Shown: positions 1-7,213 of the stretch, in pieces
Layout of the letters: each line of letters begins with the position of its first letter
Position numbering within the stretch: position 1 is the stretch's first letter
From: Anaerolineaceae bacterium UBA4781
Lineage (GTDB): Bacteria > Chloroflexota > Anaerolineae > Anaerolineales > Anaerolineaceae
Length of the DNA stretch: 16,346 nt
Assembly (NCBI GenBank): GCA_002403105.1
Contig: DHHD01000007.1
Location: 1 to 16,346 of the forward strand
Reading direction: 5' to 3'
Notes under the pieces: model-generated
Database searches by the model: none
What the model saw: only the letters and a program-made list of their open reading frames with translations
Told to the model about the DNA's origin: nothing
Program-made: the position numbers and the translations under genes

Positions 1-42
1 CTGATTCGAAGTCAGGCACTCTGTCCATTGAGCTACGGGAGC
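1..42 (-). tRNA. tRNA-Arg (anticodon TCG), 5' half, cut by window edge
   Basis: Read on the minus strand from 42 downward, the sequence folds as the 5' half of a tRNA. It has acceptor 5' strand GCTCCCG (42-36), T8-A9, a D stem GCTC/GAGT with an AATGGACA loop, and the anticodon arm CCTGA-CTTCGAA-TCAG. The seven-base loop CTTCGAA carries U33 and anticodon TCG (window 9-7), which reads CGA, an arginine codon. The variable loop, T arm and 3' acceptor strand lie outside the window, so acceptor pairing cannot be checked. Confidence 0.9.
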
Positions 43-50
43 GTGCCACT

Positions 51-79
51 ATTATACCGTAATTCATTCTGATCCCTAA
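51..79 (-). promoter_or_regulatory. putative promoter of tRNA-Arg
   Basis: On the minus strand a perfect -10 box TATAAT (56-51) lies eight bases before the first tRNA base. Seventeen bases upstream is only a weak -35 match, TTAGGG (79-74). The expected start near 44-46 would give a leader of just a few bases before the mature tRNA end. Confidence 0.5.
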
Positions 80-129
80 AAAAACAAAATAATAGTCCAC
101 ATCTAAAGAACTTCTTCTTGAAACAGGGC

Positions 130-157
130 TTGATTTTTTTAGAAAATACACTAAAAT
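130..157 (+). promoter_or_regulatory. putative promoter of the riboswitch transcript
   Basis: TTGATT (130-135) and TAAAAT (152-157) are separated by 16 bases, a fair sigma-A-type match. Transcription would begin near 164, about 14 bases before the proposed riboswitch P1 stem, which is where a promoter for it should lie. The surroundings are AT-rich, so chance matches are possible. Confidence 0.45.
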
Positions 158-177
158 AATGGTTAGAGTAGATTGTA

Positions 178-270
178 TTGACTCGAAAAGGCAAACCCGG
201 TGAAAACCGGGGGCGCAAAGCTCTGGGTCTAAAGCTGAAAAGCAATGACCGCCAAGCCGCCGAAAGTCGA
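178..270 (+). promoter_or_regulatory. cyclic-di-GMP-I riboswitch (GEMM-I aptamer)
   Basis: The segment follows the GEMM-I consensus in order: AAAGGCAAACC (187-197), a CGGT/ACCG stem capped by a GAAA tetraloop, GGGGGCGCAAAGC (209-221), then GGTCTAA (226-232), and the 3' conserved block ATGACCGCC-AAGCCGCC (245-261). Outer P1 pairing can form between TTGACT (178-183) and AGTCGA (265-270). The family binds the second messenger c-di-GMP and regulates genes for motility, surface proteins or other lifestyle functions. Here the nearest downstream gene is the URO-D-like protein at 553, with a terminator (301-325) between them. Identification is by motif reading, not by a covariance-model score. Confidence 0.85.
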
Positions 271-300
271 TTTTTATTTATAGAATGATAATATTCGGCG

Positions 301-325
301 GACCTGGAAAAAACCAGGTCTTTTT
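301..325 (+). terminator. intrinsic terminator downstream of the riboswitch (likely expression platform)
   Basis: A perfect 7-bp stem GACCTGG (301-307) / CCAGGTC (314-320), with a six-A loop, is followed by TTTTTG (321-326). It lies 30 bases after the aptamer, a typical position for a riboswitch-controlled terminator. Two alternative pairings could link it to the aptamer. CCGCCGAA (257-264) is the exact complement of TTCGGCGG (294-301). CTGGGTC in the aptamer (223-229) can pair, with two G-U pairs, with the terminator's left arm. Whether c-di-GMP switches it on or off cannot be decided by eye. Confidence 0.8.
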
Positions 326-362
326 GTTTGGCAGAGCAACTTTAAAATGAAATATCTGTGGA

Positions 363-388
363 GTGCAAGCAATGTAATTTGCATGCAC
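363..388 (+). other. hairpin in the untranslated region before the URO-D-like gene
   Basis: GTGCA (363-367) pairs with TGCAC (384-388). After one A-A mismatch, GCAA (369-372) pairs with TTGC (379-382), closing a six-base loop. No U-tract follows, so it is not a terminator. Function unknown. Confidence 0.4.
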
Positions 389-414
389 CGGCAGCCGCTC
401 TAATTCCTTTGTCG

Positions 415-492
415 GAATGGACGGTAAATGGAGATGACCTATCTGATTAACGGCGGCGGCAATCAGAAGTGTCTTCAAAACACCGTCCATTC
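415..492. repeat. 11-bp perfect inverted repeat with an inner hairpin
   Basis: GAATGGACGGT (415-425) and ACCGTCCATTC (482-492) are perfect inverted copies 56 bases apart. Between them, CTGATT (443-448) and AATCAG (461-466) form an inner hairpin around a CGG-repeat loop (CGGCGGCGGC, 451-460). The right copy ends exactly where the putative promoter of the downstream gene begins. It could be a folded RNA (leader or small RNA), a DNA-binding site or an element remnant. Apart from this and the hairpin at 363-388, nothing codes between 326 and 552. Confidence 0.6.
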
Positions 493-519
493 TTGATTTA
501 AGCGAGGATGTGCTACAAT
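493..519 (+). promoter_or_regulatory. putative extended -10 promoter of the URO-D-like gene
   Basis: An extended -10 element TGCTACAAT (511-519, -10 box TACAAT at 514-519) is preceded by TTGATT (493-498) with a short 15-base spacer. Extended -10 promoters tolerate poor -35 spacing. Transcription would begin near 526, about 27 bases before the ATG. If real, the gene could be expressed independently of the riboswitch upstream. Confidence 0.45.
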
Positions 520-552
520 TTTCCACATATCTTATATTCACGGAGAGATGCA

Positions 553-1713
553 ATGGGAATGACTTCTCGCGAACGAGTAAAAGCCGTTCTGGCACACGAA
601 GTGCCTGATCGCGTACCCATTATTATGGGTGTTTCTAACGCCACCGGCATCAAGATGATCCCTTATCAGGGTGTAAAGAAATTAGCCGGAATTGATGCAC
701 CGGATGACTATATCTATGATTGGCCTGAATTGGGAAGCGCCAAAGTGGATGAAGCGACCATGTGCCGCCTGCACAGCGATGTGCGCGGTGTGTTGGATCG
801 CTTCCCTAAAGCGATCTATGAACGCAATCAAAACCGTACGCCACATTCCCCTTGCATGGATTGCTGGGGAACAGGGCAGATCGAAATTGAACCGGGCGTA
901 TGGTATCCGGGTTTGCATCCGCTGGCAGAAGCGACCACGCTTGAAGCGATCGAAAATTACCCCTGGCCTGATATGGATGATCCCTATCGTGTTGCACACG
1001 TAAAAGAACAGGCGAAGAAGCTGGCAGCAGAAGATCAGTATGCCATCATGGGTACACCCTGGCTGCTCTTCCCGTTCGAACGGGCTTTTGCCATGCAGGG
1101 CATGGATAAATTCCTGCTCAATATGGCCATGAACCCTGATTTTTCCAAAGCGCTGCTGCGGAAAATTACCGATCTGTGTAAAACACTCATGGGTCATTTT
1201 CTGGATGAAGCTGGCGAGAATCTGGATATTATCAAGATCGGAGATGATCTGGGAACGCAAGAAAAATTAATGATCTCTCCACGCATGTACCGGCAGCTAT
1301 TAAAGCCTTTCCACGCGGAATTTATCGAATTTATTAAAACACGCACCAAAGCGAAAGTCTTTTTTCATACCGATGGTGATGTTTTTGACCTGATCGAGGA
1401 TTTCGTTGAAATGGGTGTTGATATTCTTAATCCGATCCAGACTTCGGCAGGCAAAATGGCTGACCTGCAGGGATTGAAGACCAGGTACGGAAAGAACATT
1501 ATCTTTTGTGGAGCGATCGATACCCAGCATATCCTGCCCTCCGGAACACCGCAAGAAGTTCGGGATGAGGTGAAACGGGTCATCCATATTTTGGGTGAGG
1601 GTGGGGGATACATGGTCGCCTCTGTGCACACCATCATGACCGAAGTTCCCCCCCAAAATATCCTAGCAATGGTAGATGCGGTTGAAGAATTCGGGCATTA
1701 CCCATTAAAATAA
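553..1713 (+). CDS. uroporphyrinogen decarboxylase-like (URO-D/MtaA superfamily) protein
   Basis: This 386-residue protein belongs to the URO-D superfamily, which includes HemE and the MtaA/MtbA/CmuA methylcobamide methyltransferases. The opening MTSRERVKAVLAHEVPDRVP (from residue 3) and KIGDDLGTQ (228-236), NPIQ (293-296), GAIDTQHILPSGTPQEV (320-336) and the PPQN segment near the end are typical of the subgroup of unknown substrate found near corrinoid demethylases. It is unlikely to be the heme enzyme HemE. Methyltransferases of this fold bind zinc through H-x-C; here the equivalent segment reads FHTDGD, with His272 and Asp274, so zinc binding is doubtful. A CMDC motif lies at 101-104. An in-frame ATG at 508 lies 15 codons upstream, but 553 is preferred because GGAGAG (542-547) sits five bases before it. 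No corrinoid protein gene is adjacent. Superfamily is sure; substrate unknown. Confidence 0.85.
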   Translation: MGMTSRERVKAVLAHEVPDRVPIIMGVSNATGIKMIPYQGVKKLAGIDAPDDYIYDWPELGSAKVDEATMCRLHSDVRGVLDRFPKAIYERNQNRTPHSPCMDCWGTGQIEIEPGVWYPGLHPLAEATTLEAIENYPWPDMDDPYRVAHVKEQAKKLAAEDQYAIMGTPWLLFPFERAFAMQGMDKFLLNMAMNPDFSKALLRKITDLCKTLMGHFLDEAGENLDIIKIGDDLGTQEKLMISPRMYRQLLKPFHAEFIEFIKTRTKAKVFFHTDGDVFDLIEDFVEMGVDILNPIQTSAGKMADLQGLKTRYGKNIIFCGAIDTQHILPSGTPQEVRDEVKRVIHILGEGGGYMVASVHTIMTEVPPQNILAMVDAVEEFGHYPLK

Positions 1714-1714
1714 A

Positions 1715-1748
1715 AAATAGGCGACCAAAACAAAAAAGTCGCCTATTT
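1715..1748. terminator. bidirectional terminator between convergent genes
   Basis: AAATAGGCGAC (1715-1725) and GTCGCCTATTT (1738-1748) form a perfect 11-bp stem with a 12-base A-rich loop. The URO-D-like gene stops two bases before it, and the minus-strand permease gene stops 12 bases beyond it. On the minus strand a strong U-rich tract follows the stem; on the plus strand the tract is TTTGGTTT, which is weaker. Confidence 0.85.
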
Positions 1749-1760
1749 GGTTTGATTCAT

Positions 1761-3050
1761 CTACAGTGATTCTTTTTCGTATGCTTTGCCTTCAGCAGCC
1801 GGTGCGTTGCTTTTTCCTACTACACCCGCCAGAACGATGATGGTTGCCAGATAGGGCATCATACCCAAGAAATCAGAAGGAATGGGTACTTTAAGGATGG
1901 ATGCTTTGGCTGACAGCGAATCAAAGAAGCCAAATAATAAACCTGCACCCATGGCACCCACCGGATGATAGTTGCCAAAGATCATGGCAGCCAGAGAGAT
2001 GAAGCCGCGCCCGGCAGTGAGCAGTTCGTCAAAACGACCGGATGAGCCAAGAGTGAAATAGGTACCCGCAAAGCCTGCCATCATACCACCCAGAATTACA
2101 CCCATGTAGCGAGTTTTAATGACATTAATGCCCAATGTATCGGCTGCTTTGGGATGTTCGCCAACAGAACGCAGTCGTAATCCCCAGCGGGTTGAAAATA
2201 CCATTACTGTTAAGAATGGAACCAGAAGGAACATCGCATACACATATAGGTTGTGGCTGAAGAGGATTGGACCGACAAATGGGATCTTGGATAGAATGGG
2301 AATATCAACCTGTGGGAACATTCCCGGCTCATTTAAATATTGAAACTCGGTTTTTTGAATAAATTTGGATGAGAGAAAAGAAGTGATGCCTGTCGCGAAG
2401 ATATTGATGACCGTGCCGGAAATGGTGTGATCCACCTTATATTTGATCGTTAGAACGCCATGAATATAGGCTACCAATGCTCCTGCCAGAATACCTGAGA
2501 GCATACCGATCCAAAGATTGGTCAGGCTGGCAAAAACCGTGCTAACGAAAGCAGCAATAAGCATCATACCTTCAATGGCAATGTTCACTGTACCGGAACG
2601 TTCACAAAGAATACCAGCCATGGCGCCCAGCGTGAGCGGAACTGCCCGCACAACGGTTACTCGCAGCAGCCCGGCTAGATTAAGAGAACCACCGGAGGAA
2701 GCCCAGGTAAGGAAGCTGAAGATAAACATGACCGCAACCAAACCCAAAATACCATTGGTCAAATTTTGGAAACCCAGAATTAATTGATAAGCACCGGCGA
2801 CAGCACACAGCACTGCCAGAATCGATAAAACTTTCGTAGTTGAAAAAGCCCAATCAGACATAACCGTCGCTGATCCGCCAGGAGTCATATTAAAGGTGGT
2901 TAACGCGCTTGCATCAGTACCATTAATAAAGACGAACCAAATGACAGCGGCAACCAAAAGGAAAATGATACCCATCACAATTCTGCGAGATTTGGATTGG
3001 TGTTTATGGACCTTTTTGCTTTCCATTGGAATACTATTTGCAACAGCCAT
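1761..3050 (-). CDS. ABC transporter permease 2, BMP-type nucleoside importer (NupQ-like)
   Basis: A 429-residue inner-membrane protein of the BPD_transp_2 family, one of two permeases that should form the translocation channel for nucleosides. The family motif ERSGTVNIAIEGMM is at 150-163. It is followed by many hydrophobic helices, a GLRLRSVGEHPKAADTLGI segment that probably contacts the ATPase, and AAMIFGNYHPVGAMGAG. It is about 110 residues longer than typical NupQ homologues because of an N-terminal extension with about three extra hydrophobic segments (24-42, 74-93, 100-116). An upstream in-frame ATG at 3074 would overlap the preceding gene. The start at 3050 is preferred because GGGGAGG (3065-3059) lies eight bases before it, overlapping the end of the preceding gene. 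It is the last gene of the operon, closed by the shared terminator at 1715-1748. Confidence 0.9.
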   Translation of the reverse strand: MAVANSIPMESKKVHKHQSKSRRIVMGIIFLLVAAVIWFVFINGTDASALTTFNMTPGGSATVMSDWAFSTTKVLSILAVLCAVAGAYQLILGFQNLTNGILGLVAVMFIFSFLTWASSGGSLNLAGLLRVTVVRAVPLTLGAMAGILCERSGTVNIAIEGMMLIAAFVSTVFASLTNLWIGMLSGILAGALVAYIHGVLTIKYKVDHTISGTVINIFATGITSFLSSKFIQKTEFQYLNEPGMFPQVDIPILSKIPFVGPILFSHNLYVYAMFLLVPFLTVMVFSTRWGLRLRSVGEHPKAADTLGINVIKTRYMGVILGGMMAGFAGTYFTLGSSGRFDELLTAGRGFISLAAMIFGNYHPVGAMGAGLLFGFFDSLSAKASILKVPIPSDFLGMMPYLATIIVLAGVVGKSNAPAAEGKAYEKESL

Positions 3051-3051
3051 T

Positions 3052-4296
3052 TTAGTTACCTCCCCACCCGCCAACTTTAATGCTCTCTTCTTCGATTTCC
3101 GGTTTTTTCAAGCGGAATATGGTGCGGATGATGGCAGGCGCTGCAATAAACGCGAGAATGAGTGCCTGCAAGATCGACACGATATCGATTGGTACGCCAG
3201 ATTTTAATTGCATCTGGCGTGAGCCATTCCGTAAGAAGCCAAATAAGAGTGCGGAAAGAACAACTCCGAATGGATGATTTTTTCCTAATAATGCGAGTGC
3301 GATACTGTCAAAACCGTAGCCAGATGAGAAAGAAGGTACCAGGCGGTGGTTCAATCCGAGAACTTCATTGGCTCCTGCCAAGCCTGCCAGAGAACCTGCC
3401 AGTGACATGGCTATGATGGTGGATCTGGTAGTATTGATGCCTGCATAACGTGCTCCATTTGGATTGGATCCGACGGTACGCAGTTCAAAACCCCAGGTTG
3501 TTTTGAATAATAACCAGTAGATCACGAATGCCACCGCCAGCGCAACAAAGAATCCGAGGTGGAAACGGATGGGGTCTTCAAAAAAACGGGTGAGTTGTGC
3601 ACTCTCCTGGATCCAGGGGGTTTTGGGAGTATATTCATTGGGATCTTGCATGGGACCGTTGATCATAAAATCTGTAAATTTAAAAGCAATATAGTTCATC
3701 ATGATCGTAATGATCACCTCATGTGCGCCGGTTTTTGCTTTCAAAAAACCCGGCACAAAACCCCATAATGCTCCGCCCAGAGCACCTGCCAATAAAGCGA
3801 TCGGGATATGAATAAAAGCCGGCAACCCGGTGATGGCATAACCTGCATAGACGCTGGTCAGTGCTCCAATAAAGATCTGCCCTTCGGCACCAATATTGAA
3901 AAGACCAACCCGAAAACCAAGAGCCACCGATAACCCGGCAAAGATATAGGGGGTGGATTGGACCAAACTTTCAAAAAATGGATTGATCGCACGGCGAATG
4001 GCTAATGCGTCACCACCTTGAACTGCGGTGATGATGGTTTTTGGATTGCCGAAAGCGCCCAGGAATAAAGAAGAATAGGTAGACCAGGCAGTTTTGAAAA
4101 TTTCTCCCATACCGTGAAAGAATGAGACAGAGAATGCTTCATATACTTCTACGGTGGTCGCTGCCACCAACAGCCCGCTGATGATAATTCCGGTCAGGAT
4201 GGCAAGAAAAGTGATCAAACCGGGGCTTTTCGATAACTCATCGAAAAAAATTGCGGTTGCGCTTTGTCTCTTTTGGACTTGTTTCTGTTTTTCCAT
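3052..4296 (-). CDS. ABC transporter permease 1, BMP-type nucleoside importer (NupP-like)
   Basis: A 414-residue BPD_transp_2 permease, the partner of the permease encoded just downstream. GLFNIGAEGQ (131-140) is the subfamily hallmark, and GAHEVIITIMMNYIA and ELRTVGSNPNGARYAGI are also characteristic. The N-terminus is cytoplasmic and charged (MEKQKQVQKRQ), followed by a first membrane helix near 26-46 and a periplasm-type loop before the permease core. Two starts are possible. The ATG at 4311 overlaps the ATPase stop as ATGA but has no good ribosome binding site. The ATG at 4296 has GAGGAA seven bases upstream and is preferred. The gene ends one base before the start of the next permease, so the three transporter-core genes are translationally coupled. 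Confidence 0.9.
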   Translation of the reverse strand: MEKQKQVQKRQSATAIFFDELSKSPGLITFLAILTGIIISGLLVAATTVEVYEAFSVSFFHGMGEIFKTAWSTYSSLFLGAFGNPKTIITAVQGGDALAIRRAINPFFESLVQSTPYIFAGLSVALGFRVGLFNIGAEGQIFIGALTSVYAGYAITGLPAFIHIPIALLAGALGGALWGFVPGFLKAKTGAHEVIITIMMNYIAFKFTDFMINGPMQDPNEYTPKTPWIQESAQLTRFFEDPIRFHLGFFVALAVAFVIYWLLFKTTWGFELRTVGSNPNGARYAGINTTRSTIIAMSLAGSLAGLAGANEVLGLNHRLVPSFSSGYGFDSIALALLGKNHPFGVVLSALLFGFLRNGSRQMQLKSGVPIDIVSILQALILAFIAAPAIIRTIFRLKKPEIEEESIKVGGWGGN

Positions 4297-4307
4297 ATCT
4301 GTGTTCC

Positions 4308-5870
4308 TCATGTCAAGATGATCTGTTCTTCTTTTGTGATTTTTTGTTTCATCTCGTCGCTTGGTTTTATACCAGCCATGAGCAAACCAAGAATCTCTTT
4401 CGAAGCGTCTTCAACATCCAGTACATCTAAAATTTTGCCGCGATACATAACAGCAATACGGTCGGATAATTGGATGATCTCATCCAGTTCAGTGGAAACC
4501 AGCAGGATGGCGCACCCTTCATTTCTTTTTTCCAATACTCTTTTATGGATATATTCGATTGATCCAACATCCAATCCACGTGTGGGTTGAGATGCGATCA
4601 ACAACTTAATGGGTCGTGAAAACTCTCGTGCAACGATCACTTTTTGCTGGTTGCCTCCTGATAAGCTGCTGACGGGAGTATTAATACCGGGTGTACGGAT
4701 ATCAAATTTTTCTACGAGTTGTTTTCCGCTTTCTGCAATTTCATCAAACTGTAAGCGAATTCCTTTTGAAAATGGTTCATGAAAATATGAATTGAGCACC
4801 AGGTTTTCTGAAACCGGGAAAGCCAGGATCAACCCATCTTTCTGACGGTCTTCAGGGATATGTGCAGAACCTAATTCAGTGATAGATCTTGGTCTTTCTT
4901 TCGTGGTTTCCTGCCCAAGGATCTCTATTTCCCCTTCCGTTGGTGGGAGCAGCCCTGTTAGGGCACGTACCAGTTCAGTTTGACCGTTGCCCTGTACACC
5001 GGCGATGCCGAATACTTCTCCCTCTTTGACATCAAAAGATACCCCATCCACGGCAAACTGCTCTTGAGCATTCAACACACGTAAATTTTCAACATGCAGA
5101 ACAGTATTTCCGGGTTTGGCTTTTGTTTTCTTTACTTTGAGTTCTACCTCACGACCAACCATCATGGCAGCCAATTTTTTTGTATCGGCTTCTTTTGGGG
5201 TCGTTGAGCCTACTACTTTTCCACCCCGGATGACCGTAATGCGATCAGCACATTCCATTACTTCACGCAGCTTATGCGTAATAAAAATGATCGATTTTCC
5301 TTGGTCAACCAGAATGCGCATGATCTTGAATAATTCATCCACTTCCTGGGGGGTCAACACTGCGGAGGGTTCATCCATAATAAGAATTTCCGCTTCACGG
5401 AAAAGGATCTTGATGATTTCTACTCTTTGTTGATTCCCGACGGGTAGATCCCGCACATATGCATTGGGATTCACATTCAATTCATACGTATCCGAGATTT
5501 GTTTGATCTTGGCTGCTGCTTTTTTTCGATCCAAAAAGCCACCAAATTTCACAGCTTCTTCACCCAGCATGATATTTTCAGTTACGGTGAAAACAGGGAT
5601 GAGCATAAAATGCTGGTGAACCATTCCAATACCAGCTTTGATGGCATCCGTTGGTCCCTGGATGGTGATTTTTTGCCCATTGACGAAAATATCACCCTCA
5701 TCTGGGGAATATAAACCGTACAAAATATTCATCAACGTGGTTTTGCCTGCACCATTTTCCCCTAAAAGGGCATGGATTTCGCCCTTTTCCAGAGTAAGGT
5801 CAATATGATCGTTTGCCAGCACGCCGGGGAAACGTTTGGTGATTCCTTTTAATTCCAGTAATGGCGCCAT
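4308..5870 (-). CDS. ABC transporter ATP-binding protein with two fused NBDs, nucleoside importer (NupO-like)
   Basis: A 520-residue ATPase with two nucleotide-binding domains in tandem, as in RbsA/MglA and NupO. NBD1 (about 1-245) is complete: Walker A GENGAGKTT (37-45), Q-loop Gln86, signature LPVGNQQ (142-148), Walker B with DEP (166-168) and switch His199. NBD2 (about 256-500) is degenerate: its P-loop reads GVQGNGQTE (291-299) without lysine, the signature LSGGNQQ (403-409) is good, Walker B ends ASQP (426-429) instead of DEP, and the switch histidine is absent (VSTELDE). Such asymmetry is normal in this family and implies one hydrolysing site. The GAGGGA ribosome binding site (5879-5874) fits the ATG at 5870. 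It follows the lipoprotein gene across a terminator (5933-5965) and runs directly into the two permease genes. Confidence 0.93.
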   Translation of the reverse strand: MAPLLELKGITKRFPGVLANDHIDLTLEKGEIHALLGENGAGKTTLMNILYGLYSPDEGDIFVNGQKITIQGPTDAIKAGIGMVHQHFMLIPVFTVTENIMLGEEAVKFGGFLDRKKAAAKIKQISDTYELNVNPNAYVRDLPVGNQQRVEIIKILFREAEILIMDEPSAVLTPQEVDELFKIMRILVDQGKSIIFITHKLREVMECADRITVIRGGKVVGSTTPKEADTKKLAAMMVGREVELKVKKTKAKPGNTVLHVENLRVLNAQEQFAVDGVSFDVKEGEVFGIAGVQGNGQTELVRALTGLLPPTEGEIEILGQETTKERPRSITELGSAHIPEDRQKDGLILAFPVSENLVLNSYFHEPFSKGIRLQFDEIAESGKQLVEKFDIRTPGINTPVSSLSGGNQQKVIVAREFSRPIKLLIASQPTRGLDVGSIEYIHKRVLEKRNEGCAILLVSTELDEIIQLSDRIAVMYRGKILDVLDVEDASKEILGLLMAGIKPSDEMKQKITKEEQIILT

Positions 5871-5932
5871 TTTTCCCTCATTGAATTTAATTGTCCAACA
5901 ATTGCGTGTATTTTATCATACTGTGAATTTAT

Positions 5933-5965
5933 AAAAAGAGCCAAGGATTTTTCTTGGCTCTTTTT
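5933..5965 (-). terminator. terminator/attenuator between lipoprotein and ATPase genes
   Basis: A perfect 13-bp stem AAAAAGAGCCAAG / CTTGGCTCTTTTT (5933-5945 / 5953-5965), with a seven-base loop, is followed on the minus strand by ATAAATT. It sits 24 bases after the lipoprotein stop and 62 bases before the ATPase start. Partial readthrough would give excess binding protein over transporter, a common ABC operon design. The stretch 5871-5932 also contains a possible weak -10 (TATGAT on the minus strand), so a second promoter cannot be excluded. Confidence 0.85.
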
Positions 5966-5989
5966 GTTTTACTGAATTACTTGCATTAC

Positions 5990-7072
5990 TTACCGGGTGG
6001 GCATTACAGCGATCGACCCATCAATGATCTGTGGAATGAGAGCTTCGATTTCGGCCATAAGTTCAGCAGGAATCTGGTCTACCCAAGCAGTACCATAGAC
6101 AAGTCCGACACCATCATTTTCGAGAGTAAGGGCATAATCTTCGCCACCGGCAAATTCGCCATTGATAACTTTTTCAATGGTGTCATAGACGAAAACGTTG
6201 ATCTTCTTCATGGCGCTGGCTAGAATAAAATCTGCCTGATCCGGATATTTTACAGACCAGTCATCATCCACGCCAATTAAAAGACCGGTACCTCTTTCCT
6301 GCATGACAGCCAGAGTACCTGCGCCAACAGGTCCGGCAACGGGCATGATGATATCAGCACCTTCGTCAAGAAGGGTTTCGCCCATGGCGCGACCATCATC
6401 AAGGCTTTCAAAGTTACCAACTTCCAAACCTTCTTGGGTTTCCATGTCCCAACCGAGTACTTCCACTGCGGTTCCGTGAACCTGGTTGTAATAGGCTACG
6501 CCCATCGCATATCCATCCATAAAAGCCTGGGTGGAGGGGAAGAGGATGCCAACATAGGTGCCGACTTTACCGGTTGTGGTCATACCAGCAGCTAAGTAGC
6601 CAACCAGGAAAGTGGCTTCCTGAATGTCAGAGTAGTTGCCACGAACATTGGTGAGACCCATATTTCCATTGTCGATGATCGAGAATTTCATATCAGGGTT
6701 GGCAGTCGCAACAGCAGATGTTGCATCTGCTAACAGGTAACCAACTGAAACTATCAGGTCACACCCTTCTTCGACAAAGGCATTCAGGTTTACTTCGTAG
6801 TCAGACTGTTGTTGTGATTCGAGGTATTTAATTTCAACACCAAAATCTGCTTCAGCAGCTTCCATGCCTTTCCAGGCTGTCGCATTGAATGACTTGTCAT
6901 CAATGCCACCCATATCGGTAACCTGGCAGAATTTCATTACAGGTGTTTCTTCTACTACTTCTTCAGCAGCAGGTTCTTCGACTACTGGTTCTTCTGCGGC
7001 TGCTTTACAGCTAACCAGCAGAAGGGAAGCAATAATCAAAAGACTTAGAACGAACGTAATTTTTTTGGTCAT
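5990..7072 (-). CDS. BMP-family (PnrA/NupN-like) nucleoside-binding lipoprotein
   Basis: A 360-residue substrate-binding lipoprotein. Family members (Treponema PnrA, Bacillus NupN) bind purine nucleosides outside the membrane and deliver them to the ABC permease pair. The signal peptide is MTKK plus a hydrophobic stretch, with lipobox LVSC and lipidated Cys22. A low-complexity Glu/Pro/Val linker (27-45) tethers the binding domain. The domain opens with FCQVTDMGGIDDKSFN (48-63), the defining BMP motif. The start at 7072 is chosen over an ATG at 7117 because a strong AGGAGG lies seven bases upstream (7085-7080) and it gives a normal signal peptide. It is the first gene of the importer operon, with its own promoter upstream and a terminator downstream. 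Nucleoside specificity is inferred from the family. Confidence 0.93.
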   Translation of the reverse strand: MTKKITFVLSLLIIASLLLVSCKAAAEEPVVEEPAAEEVVEETPVMKFCQVTDMGGIDDKSFNATAWKGMEAAEADFGVEIKYLESQQQSDYEVNLNAFVEEGCDLIVSVGYLLADATSAVATANPDMKFSIIDNGNMGLTNVRGNYSDIQEATFLVGYLAAGMTTTGKVGTYVGILFPSTQAFMDGYAMGVAYYNQVHGTAVEVLGWDMETQEGLEVGNFESLDDGRAMGETLLDEGADIIMPVAGPVGAGTLAVMQERGTGLLIGVDDDWSVKYPDQADFILASAMKKINVFVYDTIEKVINGEFAGGEDYALTLENDGVGLVYGTAWVDQIPAELMAEIEALIPQIIDGSIAVMPTR

Positions 7073-7132
7073 GATCTCTCCTCCTAGAGAAATTAGATTC
7101 GAGAGATGTTTTTTCATCCCTCTTGGAATTTA

Positions 7133-7161
7133 AGTATAGCTTGTTTAAATTTCAAAATCAA
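7133..7161 (-). promoter_or_regulatory. putative promoter of the nucleoside importer operon
   Basis: On the minus strand TTGATT (7161-7156) and TATACT (7138-7133) are separated by exactly 17 bases. The predicted start near 7126 gives a leader of about 54 bases to the lipoprotein ATG. No intrinsic terminator was seen between the MFS stop (7214) and this promoter, so readthrough from trmD may add to expression. Confidence 0.6.
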
Positions 7162-7213
7162 GTTTCCAGTGATGTGCTTTCTATCATATTCTTCTTCTTA
7201 CAAAAATGTTTCC

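Noticed and set aside
278..595. Minus-strand 105-codon open frame across the riboswitch terminator and inverted repeats
   Set aside because: Part of it (490-278) reads somewhat protein-like, but it has no ribosome binding site, runs through the terminator hairpin and the start of the URO-D-like gene, and ends near the riboswitch aptamer. The RNA features explain the region better.
682..1260. Long minus-strand open frame of 192 codons inside the URO-D-like gene
   Set aside because: It is antisense to a clear conserved protein, its translation matches no family I recognise, and no start signal precedes it.
553..1713. Annotation as heme-pathway uroporphyrinogen decarboxylase HemE
   Set aside because: The conserved blocks match the MtaA-like URO-D subgroup rather than HemE, and no heme genes are nearby.
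4296..4311. Upstream ATG at 4311 as start of the NupP-like permease
   Set aside because: The ATGA overlap is attractive, but there is no ribosome binding site before it, while the ATG at 4296 has GAGGAA at ideal spacing. It stays possible.
7073..7117. ATG at 7117 as start of the BMP lipoprotein
   Set aside because: It would put 15 extra residues before the signal peptide and place the AGGAGG site inside the gene.
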